64,000 nt of DNA from JABMPO01 sp964539785 (GTDB taxonomy: Bacteria > Fidelibacterota > Marinisomatia > Marinisomatales > TCS56): NCBI GenBank assembly GCA_964539785.1, contig CAZIJQ010000005.1, positions 19,097-83,096 on the forward strand, in the 5' to 3' direction. How positions within the stretch are numbered: position 1 is the stretch's first letter; every line of letters begins with the position of its first letter. Made by a program: the position numbers and the translations under genes. The notes beneath the pieces were generated by a model. That model searched no databases, was not told the origin of the DNA, and saw nothing but the letters and a program-made list of their open reading frames with translations. Shown piece by piece: positions 1 through 9,589 of this stretch.

Positions 1-1
1 T

Positions 2-925
2 GAAGGTGTTCTCATAAGCAATGTCTGGACTTCAGTGATAATTTTCCTGCTGACCTTGCCCATAATTATAAAACGGATTGATCTGCGGATGGTCTCATGG
101 CCAATCTGGAAAAAACTGATGCGATTCGGATTACCGTTCCTGCCTTCCGGTATTTTTGCCATGATAATGGAAATGGCCGGTCGCTATTTATTGAAATTCA
201 TGACCGATATGGGAGTCGTGGGTATTTATAATGCCGGTTATAAGCTGGGAATGTTGATGCTGTTGGTCGTCATGGGATTCAATATGGCCTGGCAGCCGTT
301 TTTTCTGCGGGAAGGCAGCAGCGCTGAAAAGAAGCAATTATATTCCCGGATCGCGCCTTATGTACTGGCCATTTTGGGCTTCGTCTGGGTTTTCCTATTG
401 CTGTGGGTGGACCGACTGGTTCGGCTTCCAATCGGTGGAGCAACTTTCTACGGTTCCGAGTACTGGTCGTCAACCGCAATCGTGCCCTGGATCGCTCTGG
501 GTTACTTGTTTCATGCTACTTACCTTTTACAATTACCGGGACCGTTTCTTACTGGAAAATCCCATTGGGTTGCTTATACCCGGGGTTTTGGTGCCTTAGT
601 GACGATCTTACTGAATTTGGCCCTGATCCCGTTTTTAGGCGCCCTGGGAGCAGCGGTGGCAATGTGTGTATCGTTCCTGATTATGAGCATAGCCATGTTT
701 TTGGTCAATCGTCGGATTTTCCCCATGACCTATGAATGGTCGAAACTGGTGCGGGTTGGTATAGCGTTGCTAATAATCGCTGTTTTGAATTATCAATTGC
801 CCCAGCGTTGGTTCATTGATGGGGGACTTACCCTGGCTTACCCGATTTTGTTGCTGATTAGTGGGTTCGTAAAACGGTCTGATATCACCACTCTGAAACA
901 TAGTCTTTTGGGCAAGTCAGAATAA
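2..925 (+). CDS. Wzx-type polysaccharide flippase, C-terminal part (5' end outside window)
   Basis: The frame is open from base 2, so the gene began upstream of the window; the GTG at 35 is only an internal codon. The visible ~307 residues are strongly hydrophobic, with about eight predicted membrane segments separated by short basic loops, and a conserved-looking stretch around a Gly-Tyr-Lys-Leu-Gly motif followed by Trp-Gln-Pro-Phe, typical of the C-terminal half of MOP/MATE-superfamily O-antigen and exopolysaccharide flippases. Such proteins move undecaprenyl-linked oligosaccharide across the inner membrane. The next four genes are glycosyltransferases, which fits a polysaccharide locus. 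The exact substrate cannot be told. The following gene is convergent, with 44 bases between. Confidence 0.8.
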   Translation, partial: EGVLISNVWTSVIIFLLTLPIIIKRIDLRMVSWPIWKKLMRFGLPFLPSGIFAMIMEMAGRYLLKFMTDMGVVGIYNAGYKLGMLMLLVVMGFNMAWQPFFLREGSSAEKKQLYSRIAPYVLAILGFVWVFLLLWVDRLVRLPIGGATFYGSEYWSSTAIVPWIALGYLFHATYLLQLPGPFLTGKSHWVAYTRGFGALVTILLNLALIPFLGALGAAVAMCVSFLIMSIAMFLVNRRIFPMTYEWSKLVRVGIALLIIAVLNYQLPQRWFIDGGLTLAYPILLLISGFVKRSDITTLKHSLLGKSE

Positions 926-969
926 TCTTTTTATTTTGGTTATACGGTAAATAGTGTAATCGTTATTAC

Positions 970-2136
970 TTAAATAATACTCGTTAAAAGTTCGGTATAT
1001 TTATCTGTAAAAGTTTTAATCCCGAACTGTTGTACAGCGTAATCCCTAATTTTTTGGGAGTCAAATTGATTTTTCTCTTCAACCAAATTCACCATTCCTC
1101 GCATCAACGCAGTACGATTATTTTTTTCTATCAACAGGCCTGTTTCGGGAGTAACGATGTCCTCAGGTCCGCCACAACGGGTTGCTAGCACCGGTAATCC
1201 GCAGGCCATGGCTTCGATTAAAACTACCCCAAATGTTTCGACAGTACTTGGCAGAACCAAAGCCTGGCTTTTGTGCAATAATTCCCGAACTCCAGTTGGT
1301 GATTGGTAGCCAACCAACTTGACTCGATCTGTCAGATTGAATTTTTGAATCAATGCCCAAAGAGATTTCCGCTCAGGTCCATTACCGGCAATAGTTAATT
1401 GACAGTCGGGTTTATTTGTCAGCAAGTCCGAAAATGCTTTAATCAATAAATCAATATTCTTCTCCGGGCGCAGAAGGGCTATGACGACAAAATTAAAAAC
1501 CGAATTTTCTATCACCGGATTAGGATTGAGAACAAAGAAATTGGTGTCCACCGGATTTGGAATGATTTGTATTTTATTTGTGTTTTCCGGGAAATGCTGG
1601 ATAATACCGGTTTTCAGGGCATTACTAGTGGCAACGACTCCGGCTGTATTGTGGTATGTTTTTAAGATGCAATCGCGTTGTAAAGGAGTAAAGCCATTAG
1701 GTGCAATAAACTCCTTCAAGTGTTCACTGACAATAAACGGTATTTTTTCCTGTTTCAGCCGATCCGCCAAAGCAGCGCCAGCCCACAAACTTGAGTTTAC
1801 AACCACAGCGTCCGGCTTTCCTCGCTCGGTTACCGCCTGATCCCACAGACGTAAAAGTTGACGAAGGTAATAATGATAAAATCGATGCTGAATGAGCGGC
1901 CAGGGATTGATAGACTCGAAGCGGTAGGTAATTAATCCGTTTTCATTCTCAGGATTAATATGCTGCTGTTTCAATCGATTAAATTGGAAATACTGATGTA
2001 AACTGTGAATATGGGCTGAAATTACTGTTATGTCATGTCCGGCAATTTGCAGCATCCGAGCTTGGTCGGCGAAGAAACTACCACTTTCTGGGTGTAGTCT
2101 TGTTGGATACCAAGATGGAATGATAAATAAACGCAT
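970..2136 (-). CDS. GT4-family glycosyltransferase (GT-B fold)
   Basis: A 388-residue retaining-type glycosyltransferase. The N-terminus (MRLFIIPSWYPTRLHPESG) is the typical first strand and loop of GT4 enzymes. The C-terminal half has the nucleotide-sugar-binding region, including the E-x7-E signature (ETFGVVLIE) followed by a Met-Ala-Cys-Gly-Leu-Pro-Val loop. It probably adds a sugar to a lipid-linked polysaccharide precursor at the cytoplasmic membrane; donor and acceptor are unknown. The frame extends to a TTG at 2184, but the ATG at 2136 matches the family start and is preferred, although neither has a clear Shine-Dalgarno. It is divergent from the next gene across a 118-base AT-rich spacer that should hold both promoters. 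Confidence 0.85.
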   Translation of the reverse strand: MRLFIIPSWYPTRLHPESGSFFADQARMLQIAGHDITVISAHIHSLHQYFQFNRLKQQHINPENENGLITYRFESINPWPLIQHRFYHYYLRQLLRLWDQAVTERGKPDAVVVNSSLWAGAALADRLKQEKIPFIVSEHLKEFIAPNGFTPLQRDCILKTYHNTAGVVATSNALKTGIIQHFPENTNKIQIIPNPVDTNFFVLNPNPVIENSVFNFVVIALLRPEKNIDLLIKAFSDLLTNKPDCQLTIAGNGPERKSLWALIQKFNLTDRVKLVGYQSPTGVRELLHKSQALVLPSTVETFGVVLIEAMACGLPVLATRCGGPEDIVTPETGLLIEKNNRTALMRGMVNLVEEKNQFDSQKIRDYAVQQFGIKTFTDKYTELLTSII

Positions 2137-2254
2137 TTTAAATTGAACTAAGTCTTTGCAGAATTTATTCCCTGTTCTGATCAATTGGTGATAAATTAAT
2201 CAATCATGGCGGGAACACACAAAATATTTATAGGCAGACTGGGTATGGTATAAA

Positions 2255-3361
2255 ATGGATACTGGTAAATATTGTCATCTCACTATTCAGCCCTATTTGA
2301 CTGAACAGCGAATTTTCAAGGAAGCGCGTGCGCTAAATGATTATTGTCCGGAAACCGTTATCATCGCGCCCGGTGATGGTGCAGAATCGTTTCGCAATGG
2401 TATTCGCGTAGTAACCTATTATGCGAAATCGCCTCTGTTGCGGATTATCAAAAGTTATTATCTGGCCTTGAAAATGCGCACCCGGGTATATCATTTGCAT
2501 GATCCGGAATTATTGATTCTGGGTTGGTGTTTTCGTCTATTCACCAGCGCTGCTATTATTTATGATGCGCACCGACCGACTTTTCACTATTTTATGTGGC
2601 GTTATGGCCCCGGAGGTTTTACCACCCGATTTAAAGCGACAGTGTTAAAATTCATCGAAATTTTGGGAATTGTTTTTATTGATGGTTTGATAATGGCTTC
2701 CCCCCGTTCAAAAAAAGGAATTGGCCGTTTTTGCCAACGTAAAATTTTAATCCCAAACTTTCCCGAAGCTGCGCTTGTGAAAGCCCCTCAAAATAACATT
2801 GGTAAGTTTGCACTGATTTACCGCTGGGTGATTGAAAAAAAGGCTGATCTGGAGTTGATTCTGGAAAGTTTTTTCCAGGTGATATTAGTAAAACCGGATG
2901 CTCGATTAATTATGGCCGGACCGAAATCTTCCCATATAAATCCCGGGTTGATTAATCGTTTACGGGAGTTGAGGATTGAATCCAGTATTACTTTCGCCAA
3001 TCTCGATGACTGGTTTGAGTATTGTGGGGAGAATAATATTGGTTTGGCAGTACCTAATAATGATGATTATTATCGGCGGGGCGAGCAACCGGAGATTTAT
3101 GAATTTCTGGCGCACGGTGTCCCGGTAATTTGTGGTCGTACGCCTTTTACCGAGGCAATCGTTGGCGATCGTGAAACCGGGGTTGTGCTGAAAACATTGA
3201 ACCCCTTGAACATCAGCGAAGCCGTATTAAAACTTTTTGCTGATATTGAAAAATTAAACGAATCAGGAGAAAATGCCCAGCGTTTGGCCGCTCATGAATT
3301 TAGTTGGAGTAAACAGGTTAACAGGCTAAATCAATTCTACCGTAGTATATTTAATAGATGA
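2255..3361 (+). CDS. Glycosyltransferase, GT-B fold
   Basis: A 368-residue protein with GT-B organisation: an N-terminal region of alternating strands and helices, a His-Asp-Pro-Glu loop near residue 83 (YHLHDPELL), and a C-terminal donor-binding half ending in a Glu-Phe-Leu-Ala-His-Gly-Val-Pro-Val loop. It resembles group 1/GT4 transferases of capsule and O-antigen clusters. Its stop overlaps the next start by four bases (ATGA), so translation of the two is probably coupled. It is the first gene of the plus-strand run 2255-5348. A TATAAA-like box sits directly against the start codon, so the real promoter is probably further upstream. Substrate unknown. Confidence 0.78.
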   Translation: MDTGKYCHLTIQPYLTEQRIFKEARALNDYCPETVIIAPGDGAESFRNGIRVVTYYAKSPLLRIIKSYYLALKMRTRVYHLHDPELLILGWCFRLFTSAAIIYDAHRPTFHYFMWRYGPGGFTTRFKATVLKFIEILGIVFIDGLIMASPRSKKGIGRFCQRKILIPNFPEAALVKAPQNNIGKFALIYRWVIEKKADLELILESFFQVILVKPDARLIMAGPKSSHINPGLINRLRELRIESSITFANLDDWFEYCGENNIGLAVPNNDDYYRRGEQPEIYEFLAHGVPVICGRTPFTEAIVGDRETGVVLKTLNPLNISEAVLKLFADIEKLNESGENAQRLAAHEFSWSKQVNRLNQFYRSIFNR

Positions 3362-4449
3362 AAATTTTATACATTTCCCCGGAAAACACCGTCGGTACCT
3401 TAAATCTCTGGCAAAAAGCTCATGCCGCCAGGGGGAATGAATGTCGATTCATTACACTGTACCAGGCTCGTCATGATTTCGATCCGGGTTTATGCTTGGA
3501 CTTACCCCTGATCCGGCCTAATAATATTTATCTGAAAGGTCGACATAAATACTATCAACGCTATCGCGGACAAATGGGTGATTATGCCGAACGTTCCGGC
3601 TATCCTCCCCGGTGGCAACCAAACTCCTGGTTGGAAAAACACTATTTTCATTTTCGCGATTGGTTATGGCATTTTGCGGTTGAGAAGGTAATTAAAAATG
3701 AAAATCTTCTGGATTATGATATTTATCATCTGGAATGGGGCTTGGAATTTTACCGGGACGGCCGTTTTGTAAAACGATTAAAGGAGCTTGGCAAAAGTAT
3801 TGCTTGTACTTACCACGGACAGGATTTGCGCACCAGAGGCGTGATCCCGGAAATTGATGCAGTAAGTCAGCTTAACCTGACCAGCGAATTGGATTTGCTC
3901 GCAAAGCATCCCAATATGAAATATTTGTTTTTACCTTTTGATACAGGGAAATTCGACCCTGATTTTAAGGTAGGGGAAAAAATTCGTATTTGTCATAGTC
4001 CCACCAACCGCTATTATAAAGGCAGTGAAACCATTATTCCTGCTTGTGAGCGATTAAGTCAAAAGTATGATTTTGTTGAATTCGTATTAATAGAAAACCA
4101 GACGTCAGATTTAGTAATGGAAATGAAACAATCCTGCGATATTCTAGTGGATCAAGTTCATAACCGCGGTGGTTGGGGTTATGGTATGAATTCAGTGGAA
4201 GCCCTCGCCATGGGATTATGTTGTGTGACGGAATTAGTGGATGAATATGTTGATTTCATCCCTGACCACCCTTTTATAAATGTAGCGGCTGACTCTTTGG
4301 AAGAGACCCTGGAAAAACTTGTTTTGGATCGGCAATTGTTAAAAGAAAGCAAGGTTAAGGCGCGGGAATGGGTAGTAAAATACCACGATATTCACAGGAC
4401 AACCGAAAAATTGTACGGATATTATCAGGAGTGCGGATGGGTAAAATAG
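3358..4449 (+). CDS. Glycosyltransferase-like protein (GT-B)
   Basis: A 363-residue protein starting with a GT-B-like strand (MKILYISPENTVGTLNLW). A central His-Gly-Gln-Asp-Leu-Arg motif (CTYHGQDLRTRG) and a C-terminal Glu-Ala-Leu-Ala-Met-Gly loop are where GT4 enzymes place donor-contacting residues. The N-terminal half is less typical than in its neighbours, so the family call rests mainly on the C-terminal half and on context. It overlaps the gene before by 4 bases and the GT2 gene after by 13, making a tightly packed glycosyltransferase operon. It probably adds one residue of the surface glycan whose flippase is at the window start. Confidence 0.7.
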   Translation: MKILYISPENTVGTLNLWQKAHAARGNECRFITLYQARHDFDPGLCLDLPLIRPNNIYLKGRHKYYQRYRGQMGDYAERSGYPPRWQPNSWLEKHYFHFRDWLWHFAVEKVIKNENLLDYDIYHLEWGLEFYRDGRFVKRLKELGKSIACTYHGQDLRTRGVIPEIDAVSQLNLTSELDLLAKHPNMKYLFLPFDTGKFDPDFKVGEKIRICHSPTNRYYKGSETIIPACERLSQKYDFVEFVLIENQTSDLVMEMKQSCDILVDQVHNRGGWGYGMNSVEALAMGLCCVTELVDEYVDFIPDHPFINVAADSLEETLEKLVLDRQLLKESKVKAREWVVKYHDIHRTTEKLYGYYQECGWVK

Positions 4450-5348
4450 ACTTACCATCGGTTAGTATAGTTGTACCCTATTACAATCAGGAGCACATTG
4501 TTGAACAAAGTGTCAGTAATTTACTCAGCCAGGATTATCCGGCTGAAAAATTGAATTTCATATTTATTGATGATGGTTCCTCTGATAGCACCAAGTCGAC
4601 TTTGGATCGGTTTACAGTAGATGAACGGGTTCAAGTGATCAGTTTTTCGCGAAATCGTGGTCGTTCTGCTGCCCGCAACGCAGGGATTACTGCCAGCGAC
4701 TCGGATTTAATCGGTTTCCTGGATGGTGATATGACTGTGGAGCCGGATTGGCTTCAGCGTTTAGCAGACTTACTGACTGGTGAAGTGGTCGGGGCAATGG
4801 GTGATAGTAAATTGCCCCCGGGAACGTTACCAAATCGACTAGATCGCTATTTTTACAGCTTTTATCGCGGGGCCCGGCAGATTGGTGAAAATCGTCCCCT
4901 GCATTTTAAATGGTTCCTTTTTAATAATGCCCTGATTCGCCGGCAAGCATTGGATAAAATTGGATATTTTGATTTATCTTTTACCACTTATGGTGGAGAG
5001 GATACCGACCTGGCAATACGACTCTGGCGAGCTTTCCCCAGGGGTTTACGATTTTCCACCAAGGCTGTAAGCTATCATCACCACCGACGCACAGTTGCGG
5101 GATTTTGTGAATCGATGCGAGGCTATGGTGAAGAAAACTTACCGCGCTTACTAGATAGGTATCCGGAGTACCACAGCGAACTGGCTGGTCGCTGGATATG
5201 GTCTGTTAAAGGGAGGCTGGTTTTTAATAGAATGATTTTTGGCTTGGTTTGGGTCCTGTTTCATTTGATTCCACTGCCCTTGCTGATTCGTTATCTTGTC
5301 ATTTATTCTGTAATACAGGGCGCACGTAATACAACTCCACCGGAGTAA
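4437..5348 (+). CDS. GT2-family glycosyltransferase with C-terminal membrane segment
   Basis: A 303-residue GT-A enzyme. After a short leader come the family strands: SIVVPYYNQ, the FIDDGSSDST nucleotide-binding motif, then FLDGDMTVEPDW, which carries the metal-binding Asp-x-Asp. A Gly-Gly-Glu-Asp-Thr-Asp motif (the ED catalytic-base position of GT2) follows near residue 185. The last ~50 residues are hydrophobic and probably attach it to the inner membrane. The frame also runs back to 4368, but the ATG at 4437 has CAGGAG just upstream and fits the family start, leaving a 13-base overlap with the preceding gene. It is the last glycosyltransferase of the cluster. Inverting transferase; substrate unknown. 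Confidence 0.85.
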   Translation: MGKIDLPSVSIVVPYYNQEHIVEQSVSNLLSQDYPAEKLNFIFIDDGSSDSTKSTLDRFTVDERVQVISFSRNRGRSAARNAGITASDSDLIGFLDGDMTVEPDWLQRLADLLTGEVVGAMGDSKLPPGTLPNRLDRYFYSFYRGARQIGENRPLHFKWFLFNNALIRRQALDKIGYFDLSFTTYGGEDTDLAIRLWRAFPRGLRFSTKAVSYHHHRRTVAGFCESMRGYGEENLPRLLDRYPEYHSELAGRWIWSVKGRLVFNRMIFGLVWVLFHLIPLPLLIRYLVIYSVIQGARNTTPPE

Positions 5349-5446
5349 TCACTGAAATAGTCTGAGCGTATTGTCCTGATTTGCAAGTTACGGCAGTGGG
5401 CTGTAACTTGTCACAAATATTGATCACTTTTAGTTGGAATTGTAAT

Positions 5447-6262
5447 ATGAATAACAAATTATATAGGGTGGTTTTTTTGATATTGATGTGGTTCAATTGT
5501 TTGTATTCAGCCTTTGAATTACACTGTTCGTCTCAATATCCTCTACCGGACATTTATAGTACATCCCCAGTTTTAAATCTGATGCTGAACAAGATGGATA
5601 AAACCGGTTTCGTCCCAAAAATCAGATTAATGGCAACTTATAATAATCAGTTTGGTTTGAAAGAACTTACATATAACTCTATTCATGGCGTTGTACGCTT
5701 CAGACGATTTCAATTGGGAATAAAATTAAATGAATTTGGTCCCGATGGCCTTTATGAGGAACGGGTAGCAGAGACAGGCTTACTGTATAATCTCAGAAAC
5801 CGGTTTTCAATTGGGTTTAGTATTAGTCATTACCAGTTAGCAGTAAGAGGCTTGCCCCGTTCAAATATTACCGGTATTAATCTGGGTTGTGTTGCTGAGC
5901 TGGAATACGGTCTGATCTGGTCGGTATACATGCACAATATCATTCTGTCTTCGTCCCAAATGGCAGCAACCGAGCTTCCCAGGATTATAAACTCCACATT
6001 TAGGATAATTCCAACTGAGAAACTGCAAGCTATAATCCAATGGGAGCAGGATTTGCTCTACCCGGGGCGATTGGGTTTGGGTGCAGCATTTCAGATCGTT
6101 AAATGGTTGACGTTTAGTGCGGGCTATAATGGAAACCCGGGGCAATTAGTGGGTGGATTACAAATTAATAAATCAAAGGTAAAAATTGAGTATCTGGCGT
6201 CCTTTCATCAAGAACTTGGTGTCTCTCAAGTACTTGGTGTTGGCTATCATATTGATCGGTAA
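5447..6262 (+). CDS. Predicted outer-membrane protein, unknown function
   Basis: A 271-residue protein not recognised as a named family. The ATG at 5447 gives a signal peptide (MNNKLYRVVFLILMWFNCLY); an in-frame TTG at 5381 would put 22 non-signal residues before it, so 5447 is preferred. The mature part is rich in alternating polar/hydrophobic stretches with Tyr and Gly, such as IGFSISHYQLAV and FSAGYNGNPG, and ends in a short strand-like segment, as in small outer-membrane beta-barrels. It overlaps the next gene, also a predicted barrel, so the two are probably co-expressed. It follows the glycosyltransferase operon by 98 bases; a role in surface export or assembly is conceivable but unproven. 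Confidence 0.55.
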   Translation: MNNKLYRVVFLILMWFNCLYSAFELHCSSQYPLPDIYSTSPVLNLMLNKMDKTGFVPKIRLMATYNNQFGLKELTYNSIHGVVRFRRFQLGIKLNEFGPDGLYEERVAETGLLYNLRNRFSIGFSISHYQLAVRGLPRSNITGINLGCVAELEYGLIWSVYMHNIILSSSQMAATELPRIINSTFRIIPTEKLQAIIQWEQDLLYPGRLGLGAAFQIVKWLTFSAGYNGNPGQLVGGLQINKSKVKIEYLASFHQELGVSQVLGVGYHIDR

Positions 6263-8015
6263 TCCGGTTTTTTCTGACTCCGTTGCGGATATCGTAACTT
6301 TACTGGCAATTGATGCTGAGGATCCGCTGTCGGAGGAGGAATTATTAGCACTGGACGAACTATTGCAGAGCACTGGGAAAATATCACAGCAGCAGTTGGA
6401 TTTATTTGCCCAGCTGTCTTTCATCTCTGACAGGGATTTGGATATTATCCGCCAGAATACTGATATAAAAAAGTTTTCCGGGGTCGATAATCTTTCCGTC
6501 AATGCCGCCAGTTTGATACAAATATTGAATTCCTCAGTGGTTGAATATGCTTCCGCGCTGAATTTTCGTCAAATGACAGTGTTCGGTAATGGTCTCAGAT
6601 ATCGTTGGCGAGGTCAAATTACCAGCCCTGGTTCCAAAGTCGGGTTTTTAGTGGAGCGGGATCCGGGAGAACAACAAATTGCCGATTACTATTCCGGGTA
6701 TCTCAAACTCGATTTTAATAGCTCAAAACTTATTATCGGTGATCATCAAATATTATTTGGCTATGGATTAAATTTGTGGCGTTCAACACCAGCTTACACC
6801 GGTTTTGAATCAATTCGCACCGCTGGTAGAAGTGGAACCGGCTTGAGACCTTATCGGAGCAGCAGCGAAAATTGGAGCCTGCGCGGCATCGCCTGGAACA
6901 AGCAAATGAATAAGTTGGATTTGATCATTTCCTGCAGCAGAAATAGCCGGGATGGTAAATTTATTCAATCAGAATTACCCATGCTAAATTTTACCGGTGA
7001 CCATACATCTAACACAGCCCTCAATGAAAAAGGTAGCCTTACTGAAAATGTTTTCTGTGGGGTTGGTACTTGGCAAACCGGGAATAATAGTCTCGGTTTT
7101 TCCGCTGCGACGGTAAGTATTTCTGATTCAACGCCAGTTACATTCCAGCAACCAGTCTATTCAATATTTGTTAAAAATAAAACTGCTTTGGCAAGCAAAT
7201 TCTTTGAAATTGGTCATGGTTATAATGATAGTCGTGCTTTAATTACCGGATTCAATACCGCTTATGGTGATCTGAAGTATGCAGTAATACTGCGGTATTT
7301 TACCAACGATTATTGGAGTGTAAGATCCAACCCGTCAGCAGAATGGTCTGGAAAATATAAAAATGAAATAGGTGTATTTCAGGGATTGGTATATCATTTC
7401 GATAATCAATCAATCAGTATCCTCGGAGATTTACATCACCAAACCATGGTTCCGACTGATCAGGTATTTTCGATTAAAGGTAGTGAATTGGCCTTGCGGT
7501 GGGAATGGCAACGAGGAATGAGCAAAATCCGAATTCAGAATAAATATGCTCGGAAGACCGTGGAAGAAATAAAATATTTATTTTTGTCTGATAAACCACA
7601 TTATTTTCACAGTAGTCTATTTAAACTGGTTTATTATTATAATTTTAATCGACAGTTCAGGATAAAAACACAATTCAATAATGTGCTTTACTCGGAGCAA
7701 ACCGGCAATTTTATCGGACGCGGTTTTGAGTTGCTGCTTGCCAGAGATTTCAAGTTTATTAGAGCCAGGTTAGATTTGGTTTATATACAAAATGATCACT
7801 TTCAAAGCCGAGTGTATTTCTGGGATTTGAATCTTCCAGGAGAAATGCGTAGCCGGATGTACACTACCAATGGATTTTACCCGGGGATTTATATTGAGTA
7901 TCGGCGCGACGAATTATACCGAATTGCTTTAAGGTTGCGATTAATCTATCCGGAAGGTCGACCGATCCTTTCAGCCGGCAATGAGGGTGGATTGGTTATT
8001 GATGTATTTCTGTAA
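6186..8015 (+). CDS. Predicted outer-membrane beta-barrel with helical N-terminal region
   Basis: A 609-residue protein. The TTG at 6186 is taken as start because AAAGG lies six bases upstream; a GTG at 6219 is the alternative. Both give a signal peptide ending near Val-Phe-Ser-Asp-Ser. After it come ~90 acidic, helical residues (SEEELLALDELLQSTGK), reminiscent of the helix-hairpin-helix/ComEA-like region found in front of large barrels in Bacteroidota-type genomes. The remaining ~450 residues are aromatic-rich and strand-like, with a conserved-looking Gly-Asp-His-Gln-Ile-Leu-Phe-Gly-Tyr-Gly segment near residue 180. It overlaps the preceding barrel gene by 77 bases. Function unknown; placement in this barrel family is from memory of its layout. 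Confidence 0.55.
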   Translation: MSIWRPFIKNLVSLKYLVLAIILIGNPVFSDSVADIVTLLAIDAEDPLSEEELLALDELLQSTGKISQQQLDLFAQLSFISDRDLDIIRQNTDIKKFSGVDNLSVNAASLIQILNSSVVEYASALNFRQMTVFGNGLRYRWRGQITSPGSKVGFLVERDPGEQQIADYYSGYLKLDFNSSKLIIGDHQILFGYGLNLWRSTPAYTGFESIRTAGRSGTGLRPYRSSSENWSLRGIAWNKQMNKLDLIISCSRNSRDGKFIQSELPMLNFTGDHTSNTALNEKGSLTENVFCGVGTWQTGNNSLGFSAATVSISDSTPVTFQQPVYSIFVKNKTALASKFFEIGHGYNDSRALITGFNTAYGDLKYAVILRYFTNDYWSVRSNPSAEWSGKYKNEIGVFQGLVYHFDNQSISILGDLHHQTMVPTDQVFSIKGSELALRWEWQRGMSKIRIQNKYARKTVEEIKYLFLSDKPHYFHSSLFKLVYYYNFNRQFRIKTQFNNVLYSEQTGNFIGRGFELLLARDFKFIRARLDLVYIQNDHFQSRVYFWDLNLPGEMRSRMYTTNGFYPGIYIEYRRDELYRIALRLRLIYPEGRPILSAGNEGGLVIDVFL

Positions 8016-8058
8016 TTAGCTGCATTCTCCCAAAACTCGTGCTGGCAGGAAAATTATA

Positions 8059-9564
8059 GTGCAGTTATATTCCCGCCTTATGAATAAAGTGCGTAATTGG
8101 ATTCTGATGCTATTAATTCTGCCGGTTCTGCTGACAGCGGCACCAATCAAGGTGTTATACCGCACAGATATGCGGCAGGATAAACTGCGTACACTGGACC
8201 GAGGTCCCGGAACCTATTTTTCAACCATTGATTTGGCTCGCATCTTGGATTGCCGTTATTATGTCAATCCTGAGCGGCAGAAAATTGTACTATACATAGC
8301 CAATCACCGAGTTAAAATTTCAGCTAAATCGAGTTTTGTCATTATCGATGAGCAGGTTTATCAAATGCCAATGTATACCAAGGTAATTGGTGAAGATGTT
8401 TATATCCCCGCCGAAGCATTTTTCTCAATTCTGAATCGCACGATAATACCCGGTATTACTTATAACTCGGGACGCCAGCTTCTGGATATCGATATTGTTA
8501 ATTTTAATGTTACCAGCCTGATTGTGGAAGACAAGACTAATGGAACGATTATCAGGTTACAGACAAAAGATCGTTTTCCGGATGGGAATCTGAGCTCGTT
8601 TATACATGATAATGGCTGGTTTTACATCACTGTAGCTGGCGGAATTGCGGATTCGACTGCCATTGTCCGGTCAAATTATGGTCAGGCAATTCGTCGCATA
8701 CTTGTTGACCAGTTGGAAGAATCAGTTCAACTAGCTTTTCAACTACGTCCTAAAATCGAAAGTCAGGAAATTTATCAAAACCGGGATCCGTCCGAGATTG
8801 TGATTACTCTGCGCACGCCAGTGGTGGATAGTATGGCACGCCTGAAAGGACTTAAAAAACGCTGGTACCTAGATACGGTAGTGCTGGATGCCGGTCATGG
8901 CGGAAAAGATGGTGGTTGTGTCGGTAAATATGGGACCAAGGAAAAAGATATTACTCTGGATATTGTCAAACGTCTTGGTCTGTTGTTGGAAAAAAATACC
9001 AGTATTCAAGTCGTATATACCAGAGATGAAGATGTTTTCATTCCCATTTCCGAACGACCTAAAATTGCTAATGCTGCCAATGGTAAAATGTTTGTTAGTA
9101 TCCATGCCAACGCATCAGCCAATCGAAAAATAAAGGGATTTGAAACCTATTTGTTGCGACCGGGTAAAACAGCCGATGCAATTGAAGTTGCTGCCCGTGA
9201 AAATGAAGTTATCAAACTTGAAGAGCAGGCGAATCACTATTCTGATTTAAACGGTGAAGCCTTGATTATGGCGACAATGGCTCAGAGCGCCTTTATGAAG
9301 GAGAGCGAGGAGTTGGCGGCAACTATCCAAACCAAGCTATCGAAGCAGAGTAAATCACCCAACCGGGGTGTTAAACAGGCTGGATTTTATGTATTAATCG
9401 GGGCAAGTATGCCCAATGTTCTCGTTGAGACCGGATTTCTTTCCAATCCTTCCGAAGAAAAAATGTTGAAGAAACCGGCTTATCGTCAGAAAATCGCAAA
9501 AGCATTATATCAGGCTATCGTTGAATTCAAAAATTCCCGCGAATTGGTGTTAGCCGAAGGATAA
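8059..9564 (+). CDS. N-acetylmuramoyl-L-alanine amidase (Amidase_3), secreted
   Basis: A 501-residue periplasmic cell-wall hydrolase that cleaves the amide bond between MurNAc and L-alanine of peptidoglycan. A signal peptide (VRNWILMLLILPVLLTAAP) is followed by a ~90-residue copper-amine-oxidase-like substrate-binding region (YVNPERQKIVLYIANHRVK) and an AMIN-like strand-rich linker. The catalytic domain begins near residue 274 with VVLDAGHGGKDGG. The zinc ligands expected for the family are present: His in DAGHGG, Glu in KEKDITLD, His in SIHAN, and the catalytic Glu in VETGFLSNP. The GTG start at 8059 is chosen because CAGGA lies eight bases upstream; an ATG at 8080 lacks one. It probably acts in cell separation, followed directly by folC. 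Confidence 0.9.
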   Translation: MQLYSRLMNKVRNWILMLLILPVLLTAAPIKVLYRTDMRQDKLRTLDRGPGTYFSTIDLARILDCRYYVNPERQKIVLYIANHRVKISAKSSFVIIDEQVYQMPMYTKVIGEDVYIPAEAFFSILNRTIIPGITYNSGRQLLDIDIVNFNVTSLIVEDKTNGTIIRLQTKDRFPDGNLSSFIHDNGWFYITVAGGIADSTAIVRSNYGQAIRRILVDQLEESVQLAFQLRPKIESQEIYQNRDPSEIVITLRTPVVDSMARLKGLKKRWYLDTVVLDAGHGGKDGGCVGKYGTKEKDITLDIVKRLGLLLEKNTSIQVVYTRDEDVFIPISERPKIANAANGKMFVSIHANASANRKIKGFETYLLRPGKTADAIEVAARENEVIKLEEQANHYSDLNGEALIMATMAQSAFMKESEELAATIQTKLSKQSKSPNRGVKQAGFYVLIGASMPNVLVETGFLSNPSEEKMLKKPAYRQKIAKALYQAIVEFKNSRELVLAEG

Positions 9565-9589
9565 TCAATAGCTGGGCTAATTCCTTAAA

